21,866 nucleotides of DNA from Ichthyosporea sp. XGB-2017a (Eukaryota; Opisthokonta; Ichthyosporea). Under the pieces are notes generated by a model. It was not told the origin of the DNA and did no database searches. It saw nothing but the letters and a program-made list of their open reading frames with translations. The position numbers and the translations under genes were made by a program. Of this stretch, positions 1-9,575 are shown in pieces (position 1 is the first letter of the stretch; each line of letters begins with the position of its first letter). The stretch is taken from assembly GCA_002811675.1 (NCBI GenBank), contig PDIM01010333.1, forward strand, positions 21,486-43,351, read 5' to 3'.

Positions 1-129
1 AAAAAAAACGGAAAAAAAAAAAAAAAAAAGAAAAAACGAATAAAACCACAAAACACAAAATTAAATTTCATTCAAAAAAAACAAAAAAAAACAAAATTAT
101 GTCATCGCGGCGTTTTTTTTTTGTTTTTT
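1..129. repeat. Direct repeat, copy 1 (left flank of first gene)
   Basis: Positions 30-129 match 5031-5130 at a constant offset of 5001 bp with a single substitution (A at 79, C at 5080). The homology continues leftward to the window edge with more mismatches, including a shared ACGG at 8-11. The unit has an A-rich half containing AATAAA (39-44), a unique core ATTATGTCATCGCGGCG, and then a T-tract. After about position 130 the copies diverge. The copy may begin before the window. It lies in the 5' flank of the first gene, as copy 2 lies in the 5' flank of the dehydratase gene. Confidence 0.9.
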
Positions 130-282
130 TGGTTTGATTTTGAAATTTTCGTCTGAAATTTTGAAAAGTCAGATCACTGGAGATGAGAAAAAACAAAAAA
201 CAAAACATAACTGAAAGAGATAATGCTGAAAAAGAAAGGTTAACAGATTCAAAAGTCTGAGCATTAGAAGCATAAATGTGCA

Positions 283-288
283 TATAAA
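283..288 (+). promoter_or_regulatory. Possible TATA box of first gene
   Basis: TATAAA occurs in CATATAAACA, only 36 bp before the preferred ATG at 324, which would leave a very short leader. The A/T-rich context makes a chance match likely, so this is weak. Confidence 0.2.
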
Positions 289-323
289 CAAAAACAATTA
301 CCCTGTATGTGGAGATTGAAGAA

Positions 324-3300
324 ATGACAAGTCGCGATAACCGGCGATGTGCCTTTTGTTTTGATGTCTTCCCCGCTTGTGATACGACATCCCCTTCCTC
401 GTGTATCTCCTCTGATAGCCATTCAATAACTGGGGATCCCGATCCATTAACACTGGGAGGGGAGTTATGCGGGAACTGTACGGGGCGGTGCTGGAGATGC
501 GCGAAATGTGACCAGTTGTGTGCGGTGGATGTGAATGAGGAGTACATTTCGTGTCTTTTGCATGACAATTGGTGCTGTGTAGAGTGTGGGGGGGGAAGGG
601 GGGAACAGAAGAAGGGTGATTTGTATGAGTTTGGGGATGATTTTACTAAGGGTTGGAATGAAGGGGGTAATGGTGATAATAATACTAGTGTGGGGAATCA
701 TATCGGTACTAAAGGGAAACAGAAAAGAAAGCGGGAATCAGAGCCCATTGGTGATGTTTTTAATATGAGTGGGGGAAATACTGGTGGTGTAGATCCCAGG
801 TATGATCGACGGTCAAGATTCAGAAGCGAAACGAAAAGATCAATGGGCGAGCGACTAAAGGAAAGAAAAAGTTCCTTTTCTGGAATTGTGCAATGGCGTG
901 AATTCTCTCCTGGTTTGAGAGATGAATATATTATGAGGCAACCAGAGTGCAAAACTTGGTTTGAGGGGAGATTAAAAGCGCAACAAGAACATGAGGCACG
1001 CAAAAAGGCGAAGGAGATGGAGATGTTTCCGTTTCTTAATAATTTCCCCTTTCCGAAATATCCCAAGCGAGCGCTTGGTTCAAGCTCTTCTGACTGGAAG
1101 TTTTGTCCTCCACCCCCTCCAAAGTTTTACTCTATGTCTGAAAGGGCTGCCTCCAAGGCCTCTTCTTATTTATCTTTTGCTTATTCTAGGGCATCTTTTG
1201 TTCCTTTCGAAGGAGCTTTATGCATGAGCAGAGGAGGTCATGGCTATTCTGTGGCTCCGCGACGAACACAAGGAGAGGGCGATGGAAGTGGACCCCGGCA
1301 GCCGTTGAGTTTGTTCGAAATTGCTCTGCAGAAGTGCGTGGTTGGGATGATGATGAACAATGATGGTGGGAAGAAGATTTACAGAAATGGGCATGGGGTG
1401 GTGACAATTTTAAGATGCAAGAAGCTTCTTGACTTCCACCAATCAAGGTTAGATAACTTCTTTCAACGTGTATCCCCATTGGCATTTTGTGGATTCGAAC
1501 AGGCATACGAAAATGCGCGGTTGAGGCCAGAGGTGGTGGACCCAAAGGAAAGAGAAACTCTAGATGTTCTAATGTTCAACCTATCGCAAAACTACTTTCT
1601 TGGCTTATGTTCGGAAATGGGTTTTGTGTCGCACATTCCAATAGGGTTTGAAGACATTATGCTTCCCGAATGGGCGCGACGTAGAGAAACGCCGCTACAT
1701 ATGTCTAGTGCGAACGATGGTTTCTTTGAACATATTCATGATCCTCTTTTGATACAGCGCTATCATTTAGGAACCCATCGCTCAATACAAGAAAAGCGTA
1801 GAAGAAATCTGGGAAAGAAAGTCAGTTATAAAACTGCAAAGGAGAGGTTTTTTAGCTGCTTCCTGCGCACAGTTTGCTTTCCCAAAGCAACGTCGGATTA
1901 TGTACAATGCCGTGACTTAAATGCTCTGCGAAGCATTCCAATGTATTTTTGTGATTCAAAAATGATAAACATTGTAAACCCTGAGCGTTCTCTTGATCAG
2001 AATAGTGATCTTGAAGGTGAGTTGGAAGAGATGCTAACCCGAGTGGAAAACTCTTTGCGAAGTGATGTGCGCAGCAGATGTACATCATTACTGTACTTAT
2101 TTGGCTTTGGAGTAAATCGCATTCGTCGGCTTGAAGAATACTTTAACTTTATTTCTACATCAATGTGCTCATTTGATGATAACAACGGAGGTTTTCTTGT
2201 GATGACCAATGGGCACATAAGTTCAAATAACAGAAAAAGCGACGAAACACCTTCTTGTACAATCAGAGGTGAAGATGGAATACTGACTGGTAGGGAAATT
2301 CTAGCAGATAAGAAGAAGAAAGCTTTCACTTTAATTCCGACAACCTTGCCTGTTTCGTTTGAAAAATACTGTAAAGATGGTATTCTAAAATATCATAGCG
2401 GAGCTGATTGCGGTGATGAAACCATTGAGCGGGGAGATGTGGACCAGGCCCCTTATAATATGGTGCAGCATGCTCTTGTGAAACCGGACTTGTTTCAAGG
2501 GCTGCTGAAGTGCATGATGATGACTTGCGTCAAAAGTATGTGTCTTTCGGTAAATGGGACCATGGTCTTTGAAGGAAACACGACAACAGAACTTTTGAAA
2601 ACTGTAGCACACTCCATTGAGTCCCTCGAAATTATTTGTGGCTATGAAATAGTGTTTGCAGAAGCTGTAAGGTAAGGGAACTGCACTTTTTAAATATAGG
2701 GACATTTGTATTTTCTTTGATTTATTTCCATTAACATACCATATACGTTGCCAAAATCCCTGCTGTTGCGCTATTAGACTAATTCCGGAAGAAATTAGAT
2801 ACACATTACGGTCGCTAAAGATGACCATAGGTGAACAAAGACTGAGGCTGGGAGGTAGCAGTTATGGTAGCCCTCGGCCTTTAAAGCTATTGGCTGGCCC
2901 AACTGGCGTTCCATTTAAATTGGATAATCTGTCTTATATGTGTGAAGAGGGGTGGACTAAAGGTAAAGATGGTGAAGGAAACGTTCTTCAACAGCTAATA
3001 TGCGAAAACTGTGAGACTCTAAGAACGCTGGAATTGAGCTCGCGAAGTACAGATTTTTGCGACAGCAATTACTGGAAGCACGCTGGAGTTTCGTATGTTC
3101 ATGATAGCACCCTGAGGGATCTTGGGGGATGCTTGCTTTCGAAAACCCCTATGAGAAGCGCTTGTTTGGAAAAGTTGATATTAAAACGAGTAAGCGGTGC
3201 TCAAGATACACCTTGTCCTGCCGTACAGACCAATGTGTTCCCCTTGATGTCTGTGAGCTTTTTGACCCACTTATGTCACTGGAAGAAAAAGAATTGGGAC

Positions 3301-4941
3301 TCTTTAGCGGGAACGGTTGGAGTTTCAGAAGTGCACTTTGTAGAACATCACACATCATTTGTAGAAAGGGGATCACGAGGGGTGTTTGATATGTTTGGCT
3401 TTCATCCGGCCCTTGTATTCTCAAAACTTAATCAGGGAGTCTTAGTTACGAATCAAGATGGGCTTGATAGTATTCGAAAAGAGGGATCATCATCGACACC
3501 TCAATACTCCGAGTTTGTGGATGTAGCCGTTTGCTCAACCTTGGCCAGATTGGAAAAAGGTAGTCTTTGCTTTGATGACGATGGTCAACAGTGGAAAATT
3601 TTAGTTGATCTCATAGGAAATACTCGTACTATTGTGCCTGGAATAACTATTAATCTCTTGCCCCATTGTACAGAATGCTCTTTGTCGCCCCGCGACTGTT
3701 CATGTGACGGAAACAGTGTTGAAGACCTCCATTGTCACTTTACGGTGGATCAGCAACTTCCTCATGATGACGATTGTTTTGCTGTAGACAAAGACACACA
3801 CAAAAGACGCTTTGGTGTTCACGATAGTCTTTTGGAAGAGGGAAGCTTAGTCCCTGAAGAATTCTGTTGTCGCCTGTTGCAATTTATTTGTTTCCTGGGA
3901 ATTCAATACCGTTCTTTAATAGAAAGAAACCCACAAAATGCCGCTGAAGAAGCCCAAATGACAATTGGCTCGGACAGCTATGAGCACAAAGTTCTTTGTG
4001 CGATTGAAGAAGCTCGTCAACAGGTAGTAAATGATGACCCATGTCTGGACCCTGTGGCGAAAACCATGGATGGACTTGCCAAAAGAATTTACAAAAAAGT
4101 GAAAGCGATTTTGAACGGTGATGATGAATCGAGCATAATACGACCTCTTAAACCTATGGAACTGAAACTCAATGTACATTACATCAGCAGCTTAAAATAT
4201 GTTGAGCTGGACGGGACCAAGAATATTAGTCAAGAACAGTTTGGAGAACTGTTTCATGCACTTAGAGGCAACAAAGTGATTGAAGAATTTTGTTTGTCCA
4301 GAGGTGAATTCCTTGATTGGGATTTCGTAGCGAGTGACGATGTACTCCCCGCTTTGATTCGAGAAAACACCTCTTTAAAATGGCTAGCAGTACGCAATTT
4401 ACGTAGGAAAAAGGTTGATCGAGCACGCATAGAAGAAATGAAAGAAGCATTTGAGGCAGCTGTCTGTGCTAACACAACGCTGGTTAGCATAGATTTGGTA
4501 GCCTTTGGATGCTGTGGGCAAGGCATTGAAGGAATATTTAAGCCTATCCTCCTCTCACCGTCGCCCTCCCTCCGCCACATAGACTTTGCGGGTAACATCC
4601 TACTCGCAGAAGGCATCATGGAACTTGTTGATGCATTGGCATCCAAGGAATCGAAAATCAAGCAAACAAATCCACGTTATGCAATAGCAGATGATGGGGG
4701 CACTCATTGTGACACGAAAGCAATGCCTAATGTTGCAAAGTTTCGAAAGGATAGATATCTTCTTGACTGCCTCTGCCTAGCATCCAACCTCCCAGCGTTC
4801 AATCTTCTTTCATTGTCACAATCCCTTGATAAGGAAAAGACTGTCCGGGCACATTGTGAGCCCATCTTAGACCGTACATGTCGATCATACACTCTCCCAA
4901 AGTCTGAAATAATTGAAAACGGGATGTTTGATCCAATGTAA
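324..4941 (+). CDS. Zinc-finger-like / leucine-rich-repeat-like orphan protein, spliced (~1,503 aa)
   Basis: I do not recognise a named family. The coding sequence joins 324-2671 and 2778-4941. What looks like two adjacent reading frames is one gene: the first ends in a GTAAGG donor, and removing 2672-2777 joins them in phase 2 and in frame. The start is the first in-frame ATG (324); a GTG at 309 is the only longer option before a stop at 285. Residues 9-88 hold about 14 Cys in CxxC-type pairs (C9, C12, C49, C52, C56, C59, C62, C66, C77, C84, C85, C88) with H80, suggesting two or more zinc sites of RING/PHD/4CXXC type. A basic NLS-like run (KGKQKRKR) sits at 130-137. Residues about 740-890 (across the splice junction) and about 1243-1410 contain spaced LxxLxL segments resembling LRRs of the ribonuclease-inhibitor kind. 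No catalytic motif, signal peptide or membrane segment is evident. A nuclear scaffold or ubiquitin-ligase-type role is possible but is inference only. The gene is flanked by a direct repeat. Confidence 0.75.
2672..2777 (+). other. Spliceosomal intron, 106 bp, phase 2
   Basis: The donor is AG|GTAAGG and the acceptor CTATTAG|A. A branch-like CATTAAC lies about 45 nt before the acceptor. Unspliced, the frame stops at TAA 2673-2675, inside the donor. Spliced, the split codon is AG+A (Arg), and 14 open codons run from there to the ATG at 2821. The joined protein continues an LRR-like pattern across the junction. Confidence 0.85.
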
Positions 4942-4999
4942 AGCAATAAGAAGCAAGAAGGGAGTCGCGCTCCATCACCCATAATTAGAAATGTCCAAA

Positions 5000-5005
5000 A
5001 ATAAA
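5000..5005 (+). terminator. Poly(A) signal of first gene
   Basis: AATAAA lies 58 bp after the TAA stop. A second AATAAA at 5040-5045 lies inside the direct repeat and could serve as well. Confidence 0.5.
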
Positions 5006-5130
5006 AGAACGGAAGAAAGAGAAAAAAAGAGAAAAAACGAATAAAACCACAAAACACAAAATTAAATTTCATTCAAAACAAACAAAAAAAAACAAAATTA
5101 TGTCATCGCGGCGTTTTTTTTTTGTTTTTT
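5002..5130. repeat. Direct repeat, copy 2 (right flank of first gene)
   Basis: This is the partner of the repeat at the left window edge: 5031-5130 differs by one base from 30-129, with looser homology over 5002-5030. It starts about 60 bp after the first gene's stop codon and ends 145 bp before the dehydratase ATG, so it spans a 3'-end/5'-flank boundary. The core ATTATGTCATCGCGGCG is the only non-homopolymeric part. Confidence 0.9.
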
Positions 5131-5275
5131 GTTTTTGTTTTTTGGATGAAACAAAAAAATTATTTTTAAAAAATAAGTGCAACAAATTAACAAAAAAAAG
5201 AAAAAGAAAAATCAATTTTTTGTAGATTGTGTTTCTTTTGTTCTTTGTCGCAGGGGGGGTGTGATTTGATTTGAT
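5131..5275 (+). promoter_or_regulatory. 5' flank of dehydratase gene
   Basis: This is an A/T-rich leader. A pyrimidine-rich stretch ends in TTTGTCGCAG (5244-5253), which looks like a 3' splice acceptor and is followed by a run of seven G. It could be the end of a 5' UTR intron or a trans-splice site, but I see no GTAAG donor upstream. No convincing TATA box is present. Confidence 0.3.
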
Positions 5276-7392
5276 ATGTTTGCTACAATATTTGGTAAAT
5301 CATCTTCGAGATTAAGGTCATCCTCCTTGTCCTACCGTTGCCTGACTAGTAGCAGTGCTTTAACAATGACAGGGACACCAGGCTCTTGCGCTCGCACTTG
5401 TGTCGCTGCAGAATTATGGTAAGGAGAGAACTGACTACTGACAAAAGAGACTTTGTTCTGTGTTTTAATGTGGGATTATGTCAATGAGCTTTTTTTTTGT
5501 GTATATACTTATTTGTATGATTTGTTTTTTATTGTTATGTTTTTTTTTTGCTTAGTTCATCCAAAGAGTTTTGCCATAGGAACAATCCTAATAGTAGCAA
5601 CAACCAATACTCTTCTGATGTTTTTATTCATCCACGAAGAAACTTTTCAACATCCAATCAAAACAGCAACAGTAATAATAACAATAATAATAATAATAAG
5701 AATAGTAAGAATCTCAACAAGTTTAGTCAGACCCTCACACAGAGTAAATCAAATGGCGCCTCCCAGGCAATGCTCTATGCAACAGGCCTCACCCCTGAGG
5801 ATATGAATCGCGCCCAGGTTGGCATTTCCAGTGTGTGGTACGAGGGAAATCCCTGCAATATGCATCTCAATGATCTTGCCGCAAAGGTGAAAGAAGGTGT
5901 TCAGGCCGCTGATCTGGTCGGTTATCGATTCAACACCATCGGAGTCAGCGATGGGATCTCTATGGGGACGGATGGGATGAGTTTTTCGCTCCAGTCCCGG
6001 GATCTTATCGCGGATTCTATCGAGACAACGATGAGTGCACAATGGTATGATGCCAATATCTCCATCCCGGGCTGTGATAAGAACATGCCTGGGTGATTAA
6101 TCGCCATGGGAAGGCTCAATCGACCCGCGTTGATGGTGTATGGAGGTACCATCCGTGCAGGATGCGGTGCTCGAAACCCATCACAGCCTTTGGACATTGT
6201 ATCTGCTTTCCAGAGTTATGGGGAGTTTATCGCTGGTCGCATCTCGGAGGAGGATCGCTCGGATATTGTTCGGCATGCGTGCCCTGGTGCAGGCGCTTGT
6301 GGAGGGATGTATACGGCGAATACGATGGCCACCTGTATTGAAACCTTGGGCATGAGTCTGCCATATAGCTCCAGCACCCCAGCAGAGGATCCATTGAAGA
6401 TGAAGGAGTGTTATGAGGCTGGAAAGGCCATCCGAGTACTGATGGAGAAGGATATAAAACCGAGGGATATTATGACAAGAGAGGCGTTTATCAATTCAAT
6501 GGTGATTACCATGGCATTGGGAGGATCCACAAATGCTGTGTTGCATTTGCTTGCCATGGCTCGTGCTGTCAATGTTGAGTTGACTCTAGATGATTTTCAG
6601 GCAGTGAGTGATCGCGTACCTTTTATCGCAGATTTGAAGCCGAGTGGTAAATATGTCATGGAAGATTTGCACCGGATTGGCGGAATTCCAGCTGTGATTA
6701 AATACTTGTTGGAAAAAGGCCTTTTGAAAGGAGATTGCCTGACTGTGACCGGGAAGACCCTGGCCGAGAATGTAGCTGAGCTCCCAGGATTGCCAGAGGG
6801 CCAAGATATCATCTGCCCAATTGAAAAGCCGATCAAATCTACCGGTCACCTTCAGATTTTGAGAGGAAATGTTGCCCCAGAAGGTTCTGTGGCGAAAATT
6901 ACTGGCAAAGAAGGTTTGGTATTTACCGGAACGGCGAAAGTATTTGATGGTGAGGAGGATATGCTAGCGGCATTGGAGCAGGGCAAGATCGGCAAAGGAC
7001 AGGTGATTGTAATTCGATACGAAGGACCAAAAGGTGGGCCTGGAATGCCAGAAATGCTGACCCCGACCAGTGCCATTATGGGAGCGGGTCTGGGCAATGA
7101 TGTTGCCATGTTGACTGACGGCCGCTTCTCTGGAGGCTCCCATGGGTTTATCATCGGCCATATCACCCCCGAGGCACAAGAAGGGGGCCCCATTGCGCTC
7201 ATCAAGGATGGGGATACAGTGAAAGTGGATGCGGAAAATAAGCGAATTGATATGATTGATGTTAGTGATGAAGAGATGGAAAAAAGACGTAAGGAGTGGA
7301 AACAGCCCCCACTGAAAGTAAAGAGGGGAACTTTGTTCAAGTATATTAAGCTTGTGAAGTCAGCCTCTGAAGGATGTGTGACGGATGAGTAA
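5276..7392 (+). CDS. ILVD: Dihydroxy-acid dehydratase, spliced, with an in-frame TGA
   Basis: The enzyme converts 2,3-dihydroxy-isovalerate and -methylvalerate to 2-oxo acids in valine, isoleucine and pantothenate synthesis, normally in mitochondria or plastids, and needs an Fe-S cluster. The coding sequence joins 5276-5418 and 5556-7392 (660 codons including stop). Exon 1 encodes a Ser/Arg-rich, acid-free presequence typical of mitochondrial import. An Asn-rich linker follows, and the enzyme begins near residue 85. The three cluster Cys are present: C148 (NPCN), C221 (GCDK) and C296 ([10 protein letters not shown]). The C-terminal substrate motif around GRFSGGSHG is also intact. Codon 228 (6094-6096) is TGA. 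Homology continues immediately after it in the same frame ([18 protein letters not shown]), so exactly one residue is replaced. Exon 2 has no ATG before the enzyme domain, which supports exon 1 as the start. The break could mean recoding, readthrough, a recent null allele or a sequencing error. Confidence 0.9.
5419..5555 (+). other. Spliceosomal intron, 137 bp, phase 2
   Basis: The donor is TTATG|GTAAGG, the same hexamer as the intron in the first gene. The acceptor is a T-tract followed by GCTTAG|TTC. Exon 1 has 143 bp (47 codons plus 2), and the downstream frame needs exactly one base, giving TG+T (Cys48). Without splicing the presequence would stop at TAA 5420-5422, inside the donor. Confidence 0.85.
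5674..5697 (+). repeat. In-frame AAT trinucleotide repeat (Asn8)
   Basis: Eight Asn codons (seven AAT and one AAC) lie in the linker between presequence and enzyme domain. The surroundings are also Asn/Ser-rich. The tract is probably length-variable and not part of the folded enzyme. Confidence 0.85.
6094..6096 (+). other. In-frame TGA within conserved dehydratase sequence
   Basis: The context is ATG CCT GGG TGA TTA ATC GCC ATG GGA. In homologues this residue, just after the MPG of GCDKNMPG, is variable (Thr, Ala, Val, Met or Cys) and is not a cluster ligand. TGC or TGT (Cys) is one substitution away. The next ATG, at 6106, sits in an excellent initiation context (GCCATGG). Confidence 0.9.
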
Positions 7393-8015
7393 ATATATAT
7401 TAGCAGCTGTTTCATTGCACTCGAAGCACGAGTCGTTTTTGTTTGTAGCTTATCTTGGCAATAAAAGCAAAAAGAAAGATCATTGTAATATATAACCTAA
7501 TTATAAAAAAAGCCCCTAAAAGGCAACATAACCAAAAGAAGCCATTATAAATTGTACGCAAAATAAGCCACAAATGAAGGAAGAGAGAAATTCTGACACA
7601 ATGGAAATTTATGTATGAATTATTAATATAATGAATTTCCAAATTAGTAAAACTGAGAATAGTTTTTTTGTTTTTTCGCTTTTTTGCTTTTGTTGTAGTT
7701 GTTAATTGTTGTGTTGTTTTTCTGATTAGAGTTGTTTTTTCTATTATATGTGATTTATAATCTAAACATTGGTCTTCGAGAAGGAGAAGCGTACAGCAAA
7801 TCAGTTGGAAACCTACCGTCCTCTCAGAAAACGCCTAGTGCCAGTTTGCGTTATCTTCCTTTTGTTTTTTTTTTTCTCTTGTTTTGTTTCCCTTGTTCAT
7901 CTCTTTCCCTTTCTTTTCATTATCCCTTATTTCCCCTGTCCTATTTTGACACTCTTTGTGTGCTCTCTTTAAATATTTGCTATACTTTGTTTCTTTTCTT
8001 CCACGTTTATTCGTA
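7393..8015 (+). other. Intergenic spacer, dehydratase to RING gene
   Basis: A small hairpin, ACTCG-AAGCA-CGAGT (7419-7433), is followed by a T-run and then AATAAA at 7460-7465, the likely poly(A) signal of the dehydratase gene. An A-rich stretch follows to about 7600. T- and pyrimidine-rich DNA (about 7660-7740 and 7855-8005) then leads to the RING gene start. No ORF or RNA gene is convincing, and no clear TATA box was seen. Confidence 0.6.
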
Positions 8016-9575
8016 ATGAGGCCATCCATTGCTCCAGGTGCTTCTTTGAAATCTTCTTCCTACTCGTTCTATATTTTCTGTCTCTTTACTTTTCTGGCAA
8101 TCTTTGGATCCAACACATCTGCTACCAACGATTTATTAGACACACCGCCGGAGCGCTCTTCCTCATCCTCTTCAGACTCAGCAATCACTTTAAGACTCTA
8201 CTGTGTTCATAAGACTCAGCCCTACGCAATTAAGCGTTATTTCACAGCTATTCCATCCGCATTTGGTCCCGGTGTGGAAGACACCATCTCTGGGGGAATT
8301 GTATTTGGGGACCCACGAGATGGGTGTGATGGCCCACCTGGTATCGGCACTTATAATCCAAATAGCCCCTTTGTGATGTTCTTGGACGAGTCATCAAAGT
8401 GCGACTCGGGTATGGTTGTTTACAATGCGGCTGTTAAAGGCGCAGCTTTGGTTTTAATTGCAAGATTGCCGTCTTCACCATCTGCTAGTGAGCCTACCGT
8501 CTACGAGGCGTCTCAACCCGGCTTTTATAATAGCACAATGAAGGGTGCCTGGGTCCCCTCCTTTAGCATTAGTTATGAAGTCTCAACAGCTATTGAACGT
8601 TATACACGAGTTGCATATTGCTCTATCACAGCAAATGCAGGGTTTGAGACCTTGTATGAATGGGATCCCAAAATCGTAGCAAGTATATCTGCAGCAGCTG
8701 TGTTGTTGATTGGGGTAGCAATCATAATGAGCATCTACACGTACTTTAAACGCCGTGATGATGGGACGAGTGGACCTCCTGATTCAGCAGGCCGTTACAG
8801 AATGCCCAAAGGAGTACCCAAAGAGGTGGTGATGAGTTTTCCAGTAGTGGAGTACAACGAAAAGGATGAGTTGGAGAAGAAAACAGAAGAAAAGAGAAGA
8901 GAAAGCCTGCAAAAGTCTGGAGAAGAAAGTGTAGATAATGGACAGACATGGGATTTGGACTCGAACGATGAAGAACTGTGTGCAATTTGCTTGGAGGCCT
9001 ATGTTGATAAGGACAGGCTTAAGCTGCTTCCTTGCAATCATCGCTTCCACTTGATGTGTATAGACCCTTGGCTATTGACTGAAAGCAGGGCTTGTCCGAT
9101 GTGCAAGCGATGTGTCCTTGCACCAGCAGACACAGATACTTACCCATATGGCGAAGACGCAACTGGGCAGCCTTATTTCCAGCACCCACAATCACAGCAA
9201 ATTGACCTTTCTAATGCTCCGGCTGATATAATAGTGGAAGAAATTTCTGAAGGTGAAATTGGATCTATCCCAGATGCGACTGTCAACCAGAATGATTCCC
9301 GGAACTACAACGACGGCCAAGTGAACATAGAACTCTCCGTGCTTTCAAACACTGCTGTGCAACAGATAGATAGTCATAATATTGAAGACGATGATTATGA
9401 GGAAGAAGCCGATAAAGAATCGCAAGAAGATGATGACCAAAATAGAACTGCAGCTGAAGTCAATCCGAATGAGAACGAAGCTGTTGGTAAATACTCAGGG
9501 GAAGATTTAGTGGCGATGGAGATTCTAGCTAACCAAAATGACACGGTCCCTGGAGAAGTATTTGGTCGAAATTAG
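8016..9575 (+). CDS. PA-TM-RING (RNF13/GRAIL-like) E3 ubiquitin ligase
   Basis: This is a membrane-anchored E3 ligase, expected in the endosomal or vacuolar system, with its protease-associated (PA) domain in the lumen and RING in the cytosol. The start is the ATG at 8016; the frame is open further upstream only from a TTG. The protein has 519 aa. Residues about 17-36 form a hydrophobic signal peptide. The PA-like domain spans about 55-205. One membrane helix lies at about 220-243 and is followed by a basic stop-transfer patch (FKRR). A charged linker (281-300) leads to a RING-H2 finger with C322, C325, C340, H342, H345, C348, C360 and C363; the spacing C-x2-C-x14-C-x-H-x2-H-x2-C-x11-C-x2-C is canonical. 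The C-terminal ~150 residues are acidic and low-complexity. No intron is visible. Domain order and finger are clear; substrate is unknown. Confidence 0.9.
   Translation: MRPSIAPGASLKSSSYSFYIFCLFTFLAIFGSNTSATNDLLDTPPERSSSSSSDSAITLRLYCVHKTQPYAIKRYFTAIPSAFGPGVEDTISGGIVFGDPRDGCDGPPGIGTYNPNSPFVMFLDESSKCDSGMVVYNAAVKGAALVLIARLPSSPSASEPTVYEASQPGFYNSTMKGAWVPSFSISYEVSTAIERYTRVAYCSITANAGFETLYEWDPKIVASISAAAVLLIGVAIIMSIYTYFKRRDDGTSGPPDSAGRYRMPKGVPKEVVMSFPVVEYNEKDELEKKTEEKRRESLQKSGEESVDNGQTWDLDSNDEELCAICLEAYVDKDRLKLLPCNHRFHLMCIDPWLLTESRACPMCKRCVLAPADTDTYPYGEDATGQPYFQHPQSQQIDLSNAPADIIVEEISEGEIGSIPDATVNQNDSRNYNDGQVNIELSVLSNTAVQQIDSHNIEDDDYEEEADKESQEDDDQNRTAAEVNPNENEAVGKYSGEDLVAMEILANQNDTVPGEVFGRN

Noticed and set aside
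68-568. 166-aa minus-strand reading frame at the left edge
   Set aside because: It is partly translated homopolymer and partly the antisense of the zinc-finger-like exon, with no domain.
2821-4941. The second half of the first gene as a separate 706-aa gene starting at ATG 2821
   Set aside because: The frame is open upstream of that ATG to a good acceptor, the preceding ORF ends exactly in a matching GTAAGG donor, and phase agrees.
1-5130. LTR retrotransposon or DNA transposon between the direct repeats
   Set aside because: The enclosed gene shows no reverse transcriptase, integrase or transposase motifs, and the repeats lack TG...CA ends or visible target-site duplications.
5098-5226. Short ORF starting at the ATG in the repeat core (ATGTCATCGCGGCG)
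   Set aside because: It encodes mostly homopolymer Phe/Lys and ends at TAG before the dehydratase; the other repeat copy does not maintain a meaningful frame.
6093-6105. An intron starting at GT 6093-6094 that would remove the TGA in the dehydratase
   Set aside because: The codons directly after the TGA encode conserved family sequence in the same frame, so no bases can be removed without deleting conserved residues, and GTGATT is a poor donor compared with GTAAGG.
7393-7640. A SECIS element in the dehydratase 3' region
   Set aside because: The only ATGA/TGA pair seen (near 7573-7596) is separated by about 16 nt, too short for the SECIS helix and apical loop; no other candidate was seen by eye.
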